Source: Ischnura elegans (lineage: Eukaryota > Arthropoda > Insecta > Odonata > Coenagrionidae). Taken from it: 64,000 nt of DNA. The notes under the pieces are model-generated. The model was not told the DNA's origin and did not search any database. It worked only from the letters and a program-made list of their open reading frames with translations. Location of the stretch: assembly GCF_921293095.1 (NCBI RefSeq), contig NC_060259.1, forward strand, positions 5,022,001 to 5,086,000. Direction: 5' to 3'. Both the position numbers and the translations under genes were made by a program. Positions within the stretch are counted from its first letter, which is position 1. Each line of letters starts with the position of its first letter. Shown piece after piece: positions 22,480-36,619 of this stretch.

Positions 22480-25400
22480 AAGAGTTCTATTCCTAAGAGC
22501 TGCTGATCAAATATCCGGTGTCTCTGTTCACATTTTTATTTTCCAGTCTTATTTCTAAAGCCTCTTTAATTACCCGATCTCAAAATTGATTTGATCGCCA
22601 TAAAACTCTGGTACCATCTGTAGTTAATATCTGGAGGCGCTGTTTCTGAGTTTATAGCGTGTTTAAAGTTCCGCTATCTTGGTATGACAACTTTTGGACT
22701 TAATGGTCTCCTACTGATAGTTTGATGTGGCTAAGTTGTGTTCTGAAAATCAAAAAAAATTAAGTGAAAAATGTTACTACAATCAACAGAATTATTATTA
22801 GATTTTTCCCATCATTCGCGATACTTCCATTAATGTATAAACACTGTGTCTGTCAGCCACTTTACTTGTGGGAATATCCTTGATAATATACTTGCAACTG
22901 CCCACCCCCCCACAAGCGAAAATAAATTAAGTTCAAAACAAAAGTTACGAACAAATTTTCCGATTGAAGAAAAATGATATTAGTATAAGACATGGAACTA
23001 AAATAAAAATAATTTTTTCAAGGAAATAATTATAAAAACTAATATATTGCTTTTCCACAATTTCCTATCAATTTTGGTTTCGTTAACCCTTTCTGTGCAA
23101 AAAAAGTTACAACTTGAACGACCACACCTAGTTTACCCCTCCCCCACCCCCCCAGTTTTGATTCTGGGTACACCCATGGATAAAACTTTTAATAAAACTT
23201 CCAAAGGTTCCCAAGCCTTGCAACTTTGGAAAGGAAGTACTTGTCCAGCTACACAAGTGCGTTGCGGAAGACATTTTCTGCAGGCAGTAATAATATAACG
23301 TGGAGACGTCAAAACCTGCTGCCTAAGCATATGGAACAATTGGTTTTTCTGCATGAGAATTTGAAAAGATGAAATATTACATGATAAATTTACGTGTACA
23401 ATCTTAATCCTCTATATAATTTCTACTGTATAGATGCCTCTTTCTCAACTTGTACGCAACCAAACTCTACAAATGAGGTACCAAAATGCACAGAATTTAT
23501 CAGAAAACATGCGACGGCATATCTTACTTCCTAAATATTGCTATTGTTTCCTAAAATTGGTTTTTAAATAATTAAAAAAAAACAAAAAACAAAAACCGAT
23601 AAATATTCCTGACGTCAACGGCGCACAAACTGATACATTTGTTCATTTGCAACAATATCTCGCATCCTTTAAATAGCTTTTATCAAAATGCGGCTGATTC
23701 CACATTCAAGTCTCCTGTTGATACGTAAGTATGAGTCATCATGTGCGTTTAACAGAGGATAGTGTAATTACTTCCAATGTTGTGTTTAAAGAAGTCCTCT
23801 GACCTCAATTTGTACATGAACATTCCAATTAAATTTGTACTTAATACCCTGCCTTTTTTCTGCATTTTAAAATTAGAATCGCGCCTATCCCTCTGTGGAC
23901 CTGCATTGAAAAGAGCGGGGGAAGCCCGCTGGGAGCGGGCGCAGCACGCTCGTTACAATTGAAAATACAACTACAAATGTCTTTATTGAGGTTCTTTGAG
24001 CAGCTTGGATACATACATTAACGACATATTACTAGAGGTTAATTCATTCCAATTGTGCTTATGGAACTATTTCAGACACATTAATTTTTATTCATCTCCT
24101 AGTTGTGACTCAATTAACGTCAACGTTCCTAGTTATATTTTCCTTTTTACATACGGCTAAGCATTTAGAATAGAAAATTCGTAAGGGGAATGAAAAAAAA
24201 TGAGAATATTTTGGAGCATGCTTTGCTCTGTTGCCTAGTTCAAGAGTAACCATACTCGACTCGCTACTCGCGAGTAGTTTTCAACTCGACTCGAGGTCAA
24301 AAAGTACAACTAACACATCCCTGAAACGAAACACGTTTTTAAAGAAAGACACTTGCGTGCTCCGACAGCGTTCAGTGTATGATTATGGAGCGAATGAGAA
24401 TTCGACAGCAGAATAAAAAGAAGTAGCACGAATGCTCCCTTCCTGTCACCTGGATGGCTCTTGCAGTCGTCCATAGAAGAGTCCAAAGACTCCAATAACC
24501 CTTGTCTCTTGCGGAAAGAGCGAGGGAAATGTGCGTTCTCTCAGATAGAGACAAACACCCGTCGCCGTAAGGATCACGTGAGGCTCCTTGCAATGGACAG
24601 TTAGTGTCTCAAAGAATTTGGTAGGCCGTAACGGAACATGTGCGAATGTATCACACATGTATAAATGATTCTATTTTCTGTTCATGCATTCGTACAAGCT
24701 GGGTGGTTACACGGTACATTTCGGCGTTAATTCACGCGTTCGTGCATTTAGACATTTACTCGTACATGTACCGCGTAACCAGGCATTTAGATAGATAACG
24801 TTTGTTATTTGAACGTGAGTTGCCAATTTTTTCATTGTAAGAGACCAAATGGTCAATCACCGACTCCTCCAAATATTTATTTTATATCACTTATAGACGA
24901 ATATGAATACACGTACTAACTATACATGCACTATATTACTAGATATCCATATTCGACTTTCACCGTATACAGCAAATTATTTAAATAGAGAAATTAAATT
25001 CATTTTTCCGCAATAGTGAAAATGAAAAGTCAAAAATGCCAACGCTGATAGTAAGGGACAGGAAGTTAAAAGATCTTTATTAAAAAAAGAATAAAATGAT
25101 AGATTTGTTGCACCAAGAAATTGAGCCTAACTGTTTTGGTAAATTTTAAGAGCCCGCCATAATAAGCGACAACACGATACCTTTAAGCATTGTTTCGATA
25201 TCGTGGTAACTTGCATTAGCAGTGGTAGCTGGTATTTTCCACAGATTCTGGTGCGAGGACAATTCTTCGAAAAAATATCAAAGGCACGAGTCCAAGCGAC
25301 GCTGTACCTCTCCCAAAATATTTAAACTTATTGAAAAATAATATGAATAAAATTTACATTAGCGACGTGGGTTAACGAAATAAAAAGCACTAATTGCTTA

Positions 25401-28235
25401 CTTACATACTTTCCTTATTTTTGCGAAATAAGTTCTCATGGCTGGGGTGCTCATTATGTCATCGGTCTCTAATGTCTGCATGTAATTCTTACTTATTTCA
25501 AAGGCAAATTACTGGATAATTAAACGAAACGGCAAAATTAGCTACAACCACTTCTAAGATGAAATTATCCGTTTCCTTTCGATATTTTAAATGCATGGAC
25601 CACCATCTCCACCTGGCCATGCTTCAACGCAGTTCATTTATAGTATTTCAGATCATAAAAACTATGTTCGCCACCAATTTTAACCCGGATCCCCATGGAA
25701 GCATGCCGGCGGGATAACCAATAAGTCAACCAGTAGGTTATAGTTTATTTCACAAAAATTAGGAGTATTTTATCAGCCATCAACGTAGTTTTCATGGAAA
25801 CATGGGAAACCGAGATAACGAAAAGCAAGAAAAAGCAAGGATTTAGAAAATGCAGCGACTGTCGCCGCGAGCGGAAATGGTTCAAGTCGAAACGCCATAA
25901 AGGGATTCTATAAGACGTAATTAAATTGAACGAATTCCTTTCGACGGGAAATTGATGACATTTTGTGGCACGAGGGCCGGTACATCCGTGGCCAACCCGT
26001 GCACACTCACACGTGATGATGACGGGCATCACTCACGTATGCATTCTGCTAACGTGACTCAGCATACCGAGTGACAGCCCACCCAAGGAATGAATATCTA
26101 GACGATGCACCCTGACACAACTATTGTTCTCAAAATAATTGACGTCATTCCCATTCCTTCAGAAGGAACGAAACATGATAGCAAACTTGCTCGCATTCAT
26201 TGACGCTCCGTAGGCACGTAGTATGCTGTCCTGGTAAACCATGCGCTACCCAACCAGCCAGTTAGCAGAATCTAAAATTTAACATTTTGAGCAATAGACA
26301 ATTTGCACATGGGAGGATTAGGATTGAAATGCAGTTGATTCGATGAAGTGTATTATAAATATCATCATTTTTGATTAAAATCATAAATTGTTGCTTGGTT
26401 TGTGTAATAATTAATATTTAATATGCATTGTTTTCGAATCGATAATGAGCAGACGAAAACGCTCAGGTATTGACTCCTCCGTGTGTGACGTTATTCTGTT
26501 CTATCTCATCAACGTGCAAGGTGTTTAAGTAACGGTGAACTGCGTGTGCTTTGGGAAACGTTGGTGGATCGGATCGGTGTAAAGAAAAATACGTTTAAGT
26601 GCATATCATGGAATCAGGTTAGTGAAGGCTTCTTCAAATAATATCCCGAAGATGGATGCTTCAATGATTGCCCAAGCTGATTATGTTGGACTATACCTGC
26701 ATGCCACGGCACGAAGTTTTAATGTTGCACAGGAGCTTTTTTTTTGCTGTGTAGCCTCATTCATAATAAAGGGCAATCGACGGGAAACTTTATCAGAAAT
26801 TAAGTCACAGTGAATAAATTAAGTGTTTTTGTAACAGAAATTGGCCAAAAGTTTGTAAGCACGATTCAAAGACTTACCCTAGTAAAAGTTCCGGTGGGTA
26901 GGTAACTATCGATATTTGTATCATTATTTCAAATACCGATCTTAATTTAAATGAAGAATTATTTCTCTTCTATTATTATTTAACCTTATTTACCAGCGAA
27001 AAATAATTTTTCATGTTGATTTTTGGCCCATTGTAACTGAATGAATATCCATGATTAATTATTTAAGTACCGCAACTTCTGGGGTGTGTTTTAAACGCAA
27101 GCACAAGTAACTGGAGTTACATTTTGGTCCAGTCCAAGCAGTAATTTGACCTCCATTTCCTAAAAGTTATTGATATTTCGCCCACACAGATATGTCAGTC
27201 AGCTATACATTTGCTTGGGTGAGGTTTATGACTAACATTTGTTAGGTATACCCTGAAATAATGGTATTGAAAATTTGGGCTGGATACCAATATTTTTGAC
27301 GGAAATCGTTTCTCGGGCTGGATATCAAATTAATTGTATCATTAGACGATTAGTTTTCATTATTTCGGTTTTTTATGCTTCTCATAGTATTTGTAAGCAC
27401 AATTTTAAAATTGGTTCGTTATAACTTTATATGTGTTCAAAAGAGTGTGTAGAAAAGTTGATGGAGAGTCTTGTCGTCAGCATAACCGAGAAATAAATGA
27501 ATTAAAAGATAAAGATGATGCTATGTACACACGTTGAACCTAGTCCGTAAGCAATTCCATGGCTTCTTTCCAAACTCAGTATACGCTGTAGAGGGGCTCA
27601 CCCTAAAGAACAAGGTATGCCTGAGAACACACAAAACAAAATTACGTCATATCTCTGAGAATATAGCTGCCGGGTGTTTCAGCGCATCATCAATTTTGCA
27701 AATTTTAATAATCAATATCTCCCTTTAAAGTACCTCACTATTCTCAGACTCGGGATTTGGCCTAATTGAGGTTTAATTATTTTTAAAGATCACTTCCCAA
27801 AAACGTGCAAATACTCAATTGTGAGAGACATTTTTTTAAAAGCAATTAATACAAGAAATATATCACAATAATAATCATGCGTTATTATATTTTTTGCTAT
27901 CTCCAGTGAATTTTTTACATTATTTTTCGGTTATTTTCCTTTTTTTCGTCGCAAATTGCATTTTTTTATTTTACAAATAGTTTTTCATTGCATTATATTA
28001 TGCACATAATATTGCAAACTCAAAACATTAGAAAAATTATTGACCTTATAAAGCTACGAAAAGGAAAGGCTCATAAAAGAGTGAGTAACTTGTATAAGCA
28101 GTGTGAATGCAGTTGGAATGAGGAACTTGCATGGGTCGTAGAGTGCTCTAAAAACTATTTTGAATAAGTCAAATGGATACATTAGCTCGCAAAAATACCT
28201 TCAGTTTCTCCATTCAACATCAAAAGAAATAAAAA
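22480..28235. other. Long stretch with no supported gene
   Basis: AT-rich DNA. TGACGTCA occurs at 23,610 and 26,140. A GC-rich hairpin at 23,924-23,940 is listed separately. An ATG GAA TCA G followed by GTTAGTGA at 26,608-26,624 could be a first exon and donor, but nothing confirms it. Other open frames are short and unrecognised. Confidence 0.4.
23924..23940. repeat. GC-rich perfect hairpin, 7 bp stem
   Basis: GCCCGCT, loop GGG, AGCGGGC. It sits in a short GC-rich island (23,912-23,955) inside AT-rich DNA, with GAGCGGGG and GCACGCTC on either side that could extend the fold imperfectly. Function unknown. Confidence 0.5.
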
Positions 28236-28239
28236 AATT

Positions 28240-28345
28240 GCATTTAAAATCGAGAAAAATTTCTCTGAGCCGACCACTGCGCGAAGACACCCGAGCGTTG
28301 CCGAGGCCAGGCGTGACGTCATAGGTGCCTAAACAACCGTAGGGA
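28240..28345 (+). repeat. TGACGTCA-bearing dispersed repeat, left member of inverted pair
   Basis: Contains TGACGTCATAGGTGCCTAAA at 28,314. The inverted partner at 29,965-30,060 has the same core plus weaker matches around CCACTGC and GAAG. Similar compositional context (GC-rich block beside a poly-A-rich flank) supports a common family. Boundaries are uncertain. Confidence 0.5.
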
Positions 28346-28593
28346 GTAGGGAAATACGCTGAGCTCATGGTGTAAAATTTGTTTTGAGGGAGTATTTAGC
28401 CGCTCATCGTCACTTTATTTTGTTCTGTTATTCTTGGGCAAGTTTTCCTATTGCTATTGTGCCTAGATTATTACTTGGGATATTAATAATGCGGCATCGG
28501 GATGATGAAGTACAAGCGTTTCACTTCGCATGTTTTAGTGATCAGAAAAATGGATGATAACGTTGCCACTCGTTCGAATAGTACACCTGAAAT

Positions 28594-28680
28594 TCATCTA
28601 CATCTACATAATACCCCGCAAGCCGCCTAAAAGGCGTGTGGCATGGGGTGTTAGGACACCAGCCTTTTTTTAGGACACCA
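28594..28680 (-). mobile_element. 3'-end fragment of jockey/CR1-like LINE
   Basis: Begins on the plus strand with CATCTACATCTACATAATAC, the complement of the LINE's GTAGATG-type tail, then a diverged form of the conserved 3' UTR (GCAAGCCGCCTAAAAGGCG). It is the same 3' terminus as in the copies at 43.3, 46.2 and 55.7 kb. Extremely 5'-truncated. Confidence 0.7.
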
Positions 28681-29964
28681 AAAATTGATGCCACGATACC
28701 ATGGAATTTGTTAAGACAAATTATTGCTATACGTCGGCGGCAAATCGAGTTGTAAAAGAAACCTGTAATACTGGAGGATAACGATCGTAAGCTGTGCTGT
28801 TGATATTAGAGTAAGCTGTGCTGTTGAATTTGGCAACACCGAATTAACGGAGAAGGTAGTCCTATCGAATTCACAGCAAAACAGTCTGCACACAATCCAT
28901 ATGTGAGATCGCGAATCGGTTCCGCTACCAACACACACACAAGCTATAACCTATTTCAATAATATAGGTAAATCCATAAACAATATACTAGCATATACCA
29001 TAAAAATATAGTGGGAAATAGGCAAATACTCTCATCAAAAACTGGATGTCACTGTCACATTCTTATATTCATCATGTACAACTTACAATAACAGAACTCG
29101 TTATGATGAAAACAACTATTTATTCACTGATTTAAACCCTTAAATTAGCCCACACAAGTGACACAGGTGACTTTTCTCACTACTATTCGTTGAAATAATG
29201 GAATAACAAACTTCACTCACAGTTTTTATTTCAATAGCGTGATCGTGAAATGTCATATCTACGGTGAACAACGGAGATTAGCACGCCACTGACAATTTTT
29301 ACACAACTGTTAGACATTTATCGATAGCGTAATAGCACTTTTTACAATTCAATCACGATGGAACACTGATAACTCTTGGCCGATATTTTTTCAACCCTGT
29401 CAAACTTTGTGCATTACAACCACTGGCACTGTGATTATTAGTAGTAGCTTAACGGGAGATGTCACGTTGAAAATAACACTATTTTGGCACAAAAATGTTC
29501 CTAGATGTCTCCAATCAGCGAGCAAATGTTGCATTGACTGGAATTCACCCCATAATACAAGCACATACAGTCCTAAACGACGAATTCTCCGGTACCTACT
29601 AATAAACGGATGAAGTTATTGTATATAAAAGCTAAGCGGACATTAGTAAACATCAAAATCGTTCTAATTACATACTTAAATGAATGATATGCCGTCGATA
29701 ACATCAACTTACAATTAACGTATCCCCCTTCCAATGGCCGTGGCTCAGACTCCTACAACGATGTTATTTAGGTATTATAAAATTTTTGGTTTAACTGCTC
29801 CAGTTTTATATTTTATGACCTTACTCAGATATTAATATTATAAATAATTCAAAATATGAGGGCTTCCAAGCCTCTATCGTCGGATATTTATCTTTAAATA
29901 TAAAATAATCAACACGTCTAACAAACGAAGCTCTCACAACTGCTGGCAACTATTACAAACAATC

Positions 29965-30060
29965 ACAACAATAGCTTCGCGTGATGTTTAGGCACCTTTG
30001 ACGTCATCGAGGCTTCGTCGGCAGTGGCTTGGGGGGTGAGGGAGTTTTTCCCGCGCTTTA
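29965..30060 (-). repeat. TGACGTCA-bearing dispersed repeat, right member of inverted pair
   Basis: Plus-strand TGTTTAGGCACCTTTGACGT runs into the TGACGTCA at 29,999, and is the reverse complement of the core at 28,314 with one mismatch in about 22 bases. A GC-rich block with GGCTTGGGGGGTGAGGGAG follows. Between the two members (28,680-29,960) I see only AT-rich DNA. Confidence 0.5.
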
Positions 30061-30199
30061 AAATTCATTATATTTATCATTAAATATCTCGCGAAGGAAA
30101 ACTCAGATTTACATGCGGTTTTCTTTGTTGTATTCAGAAAATAATTTTCTGTCCACCTGTGAAATAAAAAAAATTCATGCAAGTTCCCCATTGAAGGAT

Positions 30200-33100
30200 C
30201 ACAATTCCAAACGCCTGTAATTAGAGTATTATTGGTTGCTCCGAGCCTGGACTAAAAATTGTGAATTAAATTATAAATGAAAGCGATTACTGTGGGGAGC
30301 TCAAGGGCGGAAACAATACCGGAAATCTTCGTTAATTTGAGAAAGTTCAGGAGAATACGGAGGGATTTATTTTGGATGAATACCAATGACTTGACTCATT
30401 GGATATATTGAGCCACACTTGGACTAATTTTCAGTGATGACGACGTTACAATCACTAGTTGAGAGCGCGTTGAATCGAACGGTAAGGCTGACCCTTAATT
30501 GTTTTCTTTCGAACACGACCGAGCGACGACTGACCAGTACCGTGAAGTCACTTCGCTCCGTTCCATGACCCGCTGACTTGCTGGGTGATGCCATTGCGGC
30601 TGACCTATTGCACCCGATGACCTATTGTCTAAAAGCATGTTCCCATTACATATAATACAGAATATATATTACAGTTAGGCTCTCAGAAGTTTTTAGAATC
30701 AGGAAATAGCACCATTCTAAAACTTTAAGCCGCTGTATGAACGAAGAGAATCAAGACCTGCGCAAAAAAGAAATCTCCTCTCCTTTTCTCTCTCCGTCTC
30801 CTGTTCAGCCCATGTTTTGGATTGCAAGAAAGATATTGATGCTATTAATAAAATGATATTATAGCACATAGTCTTCAAGGGAGCAACGAAATTTTCGTCA
30901 ATAGAACTTACCGGGGTGAAATTTTTCGAAAATTTCTAATGCGGGTGTCATTAGCCATCTATTAAAGTTATATTATAATAATAGGAGGCGAGTTATGCTC
31001 CTGATAGAAAGAAACCGTACGAAATTTGTTATGAAAAGCTGTGGACATTCATTCGTTGAAGGAAAATTCATGCCGAGGTAATTCCGATAACGGCATGTCA
31101 AGATGGGATTAGTATTTCCGCTCGATCGCCACAAGCCCACACTCTCGTTGGGTGGTGAAGAACGTGACAGGATATTGCTTGACATCCATTGCTTCTTATT
31201 TTATCCATTTAATCAAAAGTTATAGTTTAGTTTATAATTCTCCGAGAAATGCTCTTGAATCCATAATTGCCAATTTTGTGGATAACCAAGGTCGATATGC
31301 AACAAATTAATTTGTAATTTAGCCATAATGATGTAGTTTTCGGAAACTTCAAGTCTTTGCACGACATATTTTAGAAATTTCACATAAAACTAATTAAGCA
31401 ACCCATTTTCGAAACTTGAGGCGATAGACATCGAAGAAGAGACATACTAACCACCGGCTATTGGTTTACAATTAAAACTATTCACTGATGTTCTAAACTA
31501 TTCGCTGCAAAGCTATTTGCACATGCTATATGTGACGAAGAAAGGAACGCATCCAACACACAGCATTTCTCGTCGTAGTTTGTGCCGAAGGACTTTCACA
31601 GGGTAGTGCCCAGTTATGGATACAACAAAAGAGACTGGCCAAGGTGTACGTAGTGTGGTCTTGGCAAATAGAGGGGAATATAGCAGATTTAATCATTCAT
31701 AATACAGCTTAAACACAAAAACGTTTTTGGACGGGAAATTAAAGACTGCTCGCGGCCTTCCTCAAAAGCCTTTAGATTTGCTCTTTTTCATCATCATTTC
31801 CGAAAGTGGGATAGTGAATAGTAGATTCTGAAGTTGAATAACATTTGGTTAAAACAGCTAATATCACTTCCTGCCGCTGTGTTAAAACATTTCCAAATTA
31901 TCTTCGGTCGGTAAAAATTATTAATCGACAATCCTAATAGAATGCCATGTAAAATCTTTTTCCATAAATTTTGGACGACCTAATAACCTGCTTCTCATTA
32001 ATTTTGAGAGCTGTATCGACTGGAATTCAAGTAAATTATACGAACTTCTCAGCTTATTGAAAAAAAAAACAGCTTAACTGTACGTAAAACTTTATCCATG
32101 GTATCATATGCTACCAACTATTCACAAAATTTCAATACATGGAGCGGGAATTATGAAACTTGCCAATCTATTGAACAGATTTCCGCAAAGGCGTTGGTAG
32201 CCTGGCACATGAATATAAGAAGATTTAGTGAAAAACATAGCAGAAAAGTGTCTAGGATTGTCACAAACCATGACCAACCTGCTAACATCCGATCTAATTT
32301 ATTTCTTATTCCGCGGGGGTTCCCCTTAAAAGTCACCTTAAGGAGGTGAAAAATCTTTTAATGAAAAACGATAATATTTTGGAATACGAGGAGTCTTCAT
32401 CCTTTGATTCAGAATAGAAGTTTCAGAGGCACAACTTTGTTTTTAAGCATTTAGCCATAAATATTTAAATAAATTATAAATTTGTTAATGGTATTTTTCT
32501 TTATTATTACCCTCCAATGGCCAAAATTTCAAGTTTAAAGACCCAACAGCAATATTTAATCATCGAATAATCAATGAATATTTAAAAAAAATCATTTATG
32601 AACAACCTACTAAACATATATCCATGCATATTCAACAAATTATCTCAATGATAAGTTTTTTTCAGTGCAAGGACTGCTGAAGGCCCAAACTGTCCAGAAT
32701 GTTAGGCTATATCTATTCTTACGATTTCTACGTCCACGGATTTTGATGCGAGAATTCCAATCCACTCGCAAACCCAAGTAAAACTAGGGGGCTTATGTTA
32801 GCAATGCATTAATGGAATTATCAGTTAAAATGACTGACATCAACCAACTCAAACTGCAATAAACCAAATAATTACGAGGTAGTGAAAGACTATTACTGCA
32901 AAAAACTAGACAGTTCTGTAAACAATACTTGAATTGTATGTACGCCAAAAAGACAGCATGAATGGCGACAGATGCATGTGGTCACCGATCAGTAACAGGA
33001 ATGATGGCGCACCACAACAGAAACGTTGGGATCTAATAAAAGGTGAAAACTTCATTTATCTACGAAGGGTATGAGACACATAAGTACGAAAATCTTTTCG

Positions 33101-33885
33101 GACATGATCTCTTGGGTCGTAAATAATATTACTCACAAAGTGAATATTTTAATGCAAATAAAATTGCATTTTAATTCATTAGATCACCCCTAGTACTGTT
33201 GTGCCATGTCATTTTAGGCCATAAAGATTACAATCTTTATTGTTGAAGACAAAATGATGCAGCTAATATCATAACGGCCTTGAAAGGCATATTTTACCTC
33301 ACTAAATAACAAGGGCAATACCAGGCGCGATCCCATAAAAGCTTATCTACCGTCGTGAAATTCTTTGCAATAGGAATAACCGGCGTACGTAATCAAATAT
33401 AGACAGACATTAAGTTCATATGCATACTTTTATATACATATTTATAGCTGTTTTCTAATAAATGCTAACACCTCAGTATACATTCATGGTCGATTATTGG
33501 GCTATGGCAAACGATACTTCGACTAGAAATAAAAACAACTCCCTTCATTTCACTTCAGTATTCACAATACATCATCCCCACGGAGACCATTTATGTTGAT
33601 AGAAAAACGTGAAAACGTTTTCTGGCTTTATTACGAAAATCAGTGGGGAGAGATCACTTCCTCTTTCGGCGGTCTTTCTTCGTGACCATCTACTTATGTT
33701 TCACCCTTGCGCAATCAACATTAGCATATCAGATGAAGTAGACGGTATTTAGTCTAATACTGCACTGAGGAAATTCACGTTCACGCACAGGTTGGGCCGT
33801 CGGAGTGTCTTCTTTCGGGCTCAGTGGTGAGGTTTTCACTCTCTGTAGATACAAATTTGGACTCGCTGTTGCATTTGGACTAAGA
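30200..33885. other. Long stretch with no supported feature
   Basis: AT-rich DNA; short frames only, none with recognisable motifs. Confidence 0.4.
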
Positions 33886-33889
33886 CTTG

Positions 33890-33958
33890 GCTCCGTAGCT
33901 GAGTAGGTTTATTCCACGCGCGGTTGTTGCGGTGAAATTCTCGGAGGGTTTGAATTCG
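33890..33958 (+). other. Possible tRNA-derived (SINE-like) Pol III promoter
   Basis: TAGCTGAGTAGG matches the box A consensus and GGTTTGAATTC, about 47 bases on, matches box B with one or two differences. A full cloverleaf does not fold well, so this would be a degraded SINE head. It could be a chance match. Confidence 0.3.
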
Positions 33959-33959
33959 A

Positions 33960-34875
33960 AGTAATTATTTATTATTATTTTCTAAAAGAATCATTATTAA
34001 CATCAACACAGTAGATACAGCTGACTTAAGAAAAAGTTAATACTGAAAATTTTAAAGACTAAATTTATTAAAACTATGTCTCTATCTTCGTAAACATTTA
34101 TTTCTGAGCAGATTCATTCACTGATTGTGAGAGGTTGTTATCTTAGTTACCTTGCGGCTAATTACTGTCACACCCACGATGAGTAAAATTCCTCCTCATA
34201 GTATCGACAATACAAAATAAATAAACAGATGTACTCGTAGCAGAAATAATTTTGATAACCCAAGAGCATGACTATGATTGTAATTCAATCGATAATCATA
34301 GGATTGAAACTTCTCGAACTTGGTCACAATAAATGTGATAAGTGTTGTTTATTTGGAAATCTCATGGCCTCACCTTCCTATTTCACTACTAACAACGAAA
34401 GAAGACCACGTTGGCTGGCTCATTCGATCGACCAGAACCTCAGAGAGAATTAATGGGGAATTATAACGAATCAATGGCAAGCGGGCTGTGCCACAACAGT
34501 GGAGGTGCTGGAGGCGCATGTCCACGACATGTGGTAAGCATTTAAGCCACATATACAAAAGAAATAAGTTGCATCAATGACTGAACGTCAGCAGAAATTT
34601 GCGCTGACAGCGAGTGACGTCACTAAATATTAATAAACAGAAAAAATCGTGTAGTCTAACTTATGAACTACCTATTCTACCCCGAAGAAGATTCATCAGA
34701 GCAAATCACGTTTCAGTCCACTTAAAAAAAGTTGTAAGACATGGATGTCATCCGTTTCGGTCATTTTGATAATACATAAATGTGCCAACAATAAATAAAG
34801 TTATTTTCATAAATTTAGTCGTTAAAAATCAATATAAACTATTCTTGAGTCAACTGTATTTACTTTGAAGGCTCC
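33960..34875. other. No supported feature
   Basis: AT-rich DNA, with a TGACGTCA at 34,615. No coding or repeat boundaries seen. Confidence 0.4.
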
Positions 34876-34877
34876 AT

Positions 34878-35047
34878 ATTATCAATAACAGACACTTTGT
34901 GACTTCCACAAAGTATTTATAAAAATGTATACTATTAGACCGGTTTCGGCTATTACACCATTATAAAGTACAGAAAATATAAAAAAACCGGTCAATTAAT
35001 TGGAATTTTTATATCGCGGAAGTAAAAAAGTGTCTGCTATTGATAAT
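34878..35047. mobile_element. Fold-back element, 170 bp
   Basis: The left arm ATTATCAATAACAGACACTT (from 34,878) is the reverse complement, with a few changes, of the right arm AAGTGTCTGCTATTGATAAT (to 35,047). The arms extend over about 30 bases, including GACTTCC/GGAAGT. The interior holds ACCGGTTTCGGCTATTACAC and, inverted, a second ACCGGT, so folding could continue inward. No coding capacity. It resembles small fold-back repeats or MITEs. Confidence 0.75.
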
Positions 35048-35049
35048 GA

Positions 35050-36420
35050 GTAAATGCTCCTTCACTTTCGCCAAAATATGGCATCATCTTCTCGTCAAAA
35101 GATAATTTATGAGAAATTGCATCAAACCGTAGAAATATTTGGTTGAGCTAAGTAGGGACGTATCTTAGAAAACTTATCCCCCTTGTCCAAACTTCTGTTA
35201 CCAGCCAGGCGTATGAACATTTTATGGTTCGACAAAACGCTTCCGGGACATCGTTTGACGCACAATAGGGACGCGTCGTTACTCCAGTAATATTTTTAAG
35301 GTAAGGTGTAATAACCACTAAACATCAAAACAGAAGAAATACCACGCTATTGTAATATTTTCTGAGAATTTCACGCACTATGATCACTGGCGATAGTGAG
35401 CAACTTAGGCTGCAAATGTGGGTTCAGGTCATTTGGAGGGAACGATTGTTCTAGAGACAACCACAGGTATAGTAAATGCAGATGGAACAGAACATTGTCC
35501 CTTCTATATACCGTAATCCCCAGTGTTCAAGCTATCCCTTTGAGCCATTACCTGAGTCAATATACCAAGAAATATTTTTCTTGGAATCCCAATGCAATCA
35601 TGGTCACTCATAGTTCTCAAAAAATTTCTTTCGAAATTCCCTGCGCCCTTATTTGGAGCCTTATCAGCTCATTACCGTCAGCGGCCAGTGGGCATCAATT
35701 TCTCAGAATATACTGCGATAATGTGATCCCTCCTACCTCTGCATTCTTTTCGCTAATTCGCCAACCCCCACTGTGCACGGAGACCCATTGGTGCCGGGAT
35801 ATCCCCGCCCAGCCTAACTATGCTTTTTTCCCTCCTACTACCTTTCCTTTGAATCCTAGTCAACAACACCACGTAAATACGAATTTACGATCTATTTTCT
35901 AACCCTCACATACCCACTTGCTTTTAACATACTTGTCAACTGTGGTAAACAGATCGTTCTTACCTTAGGATGCCAGTATATCATGGAATTGCAGACGCCT
36001 ACAGAAATCTGGACAATTTTCTGGACACATCTATAGCAAACTTTTTATGCATCTTTTATGTTTGGGTCACAGTAAATTCCCACAATAGCGCAAGTAAACG
36101 CTGATTTAATCTTGCTCGATACGTGAAGTTAAAAATATCAAACAGTCACAATTCGGTGAAAACTCACTATCTGCCAAATATCCTAGTAAAGACCCTTCAA
36201 CACTTATGTAGATGTATATTTAGGACTAAAATACTGTACAATTGCCTGAAACTAAAGTTTCGCCATAAAAAGATTCTTGATAAGATTTTCATTTTTCAGT
36301 CCAAAAAGAAACACTCTAAACGACTACCGCCGCGGCGCGCCGTTTCCCTAAATTACTGGAGTCCTCCCAATGTTGCGTGAACGCAATACTTACTTTATTC
36401 TTAAATAATTTAAAAACCAC
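35050..36420. other. No recognised gene; one 168-codon open frame
   Basis: An open frame at 35,396-35,902 (plus) has 168 codons, with a Cys-rich start and a Pro/Gln/His-rich end. It has no recognisable domain and its composition resembles translated non-coding DNA. I do not call it a gene. Confidence 0.35.
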
Positions 36421-36619
36421 TAGGGGCCAGTTTCACCAACGAGGATAATTGAATTAACTCGGATAATATTCTCCAAAAACCGAGATATCACAACAATCGC
36501 GTTTCACCAGATGCATTAACTCGGTTTTGGGCTATTATCTCGGTTTATACTTTTACTGACGATATTCCGCAGTTCAAAGCTTTTTATCCGAGTTAATCTG
36601 AGGGCAGATGTAACGTGGC

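Noticed and set aside
24231-24330. CGACTCG repeats as a transposon end
   Set aside because: Several ACTCGACTCG and CTCGCGAG motifs suggest an element edge, but no inverted partner or target duplication was found.
26608-26624. First exon with ATG and GTTAGT donor
   Set aside because: A short ATG-GAA-TCA-G followed by a donor-like site is common by chance. No partner exon was identified.
35396-35902. 168-codon plus-strand ORF
   Set aside because: No motif, no conserved pattern and no transposon ends around it; composition looks like translated non-coding DNA.
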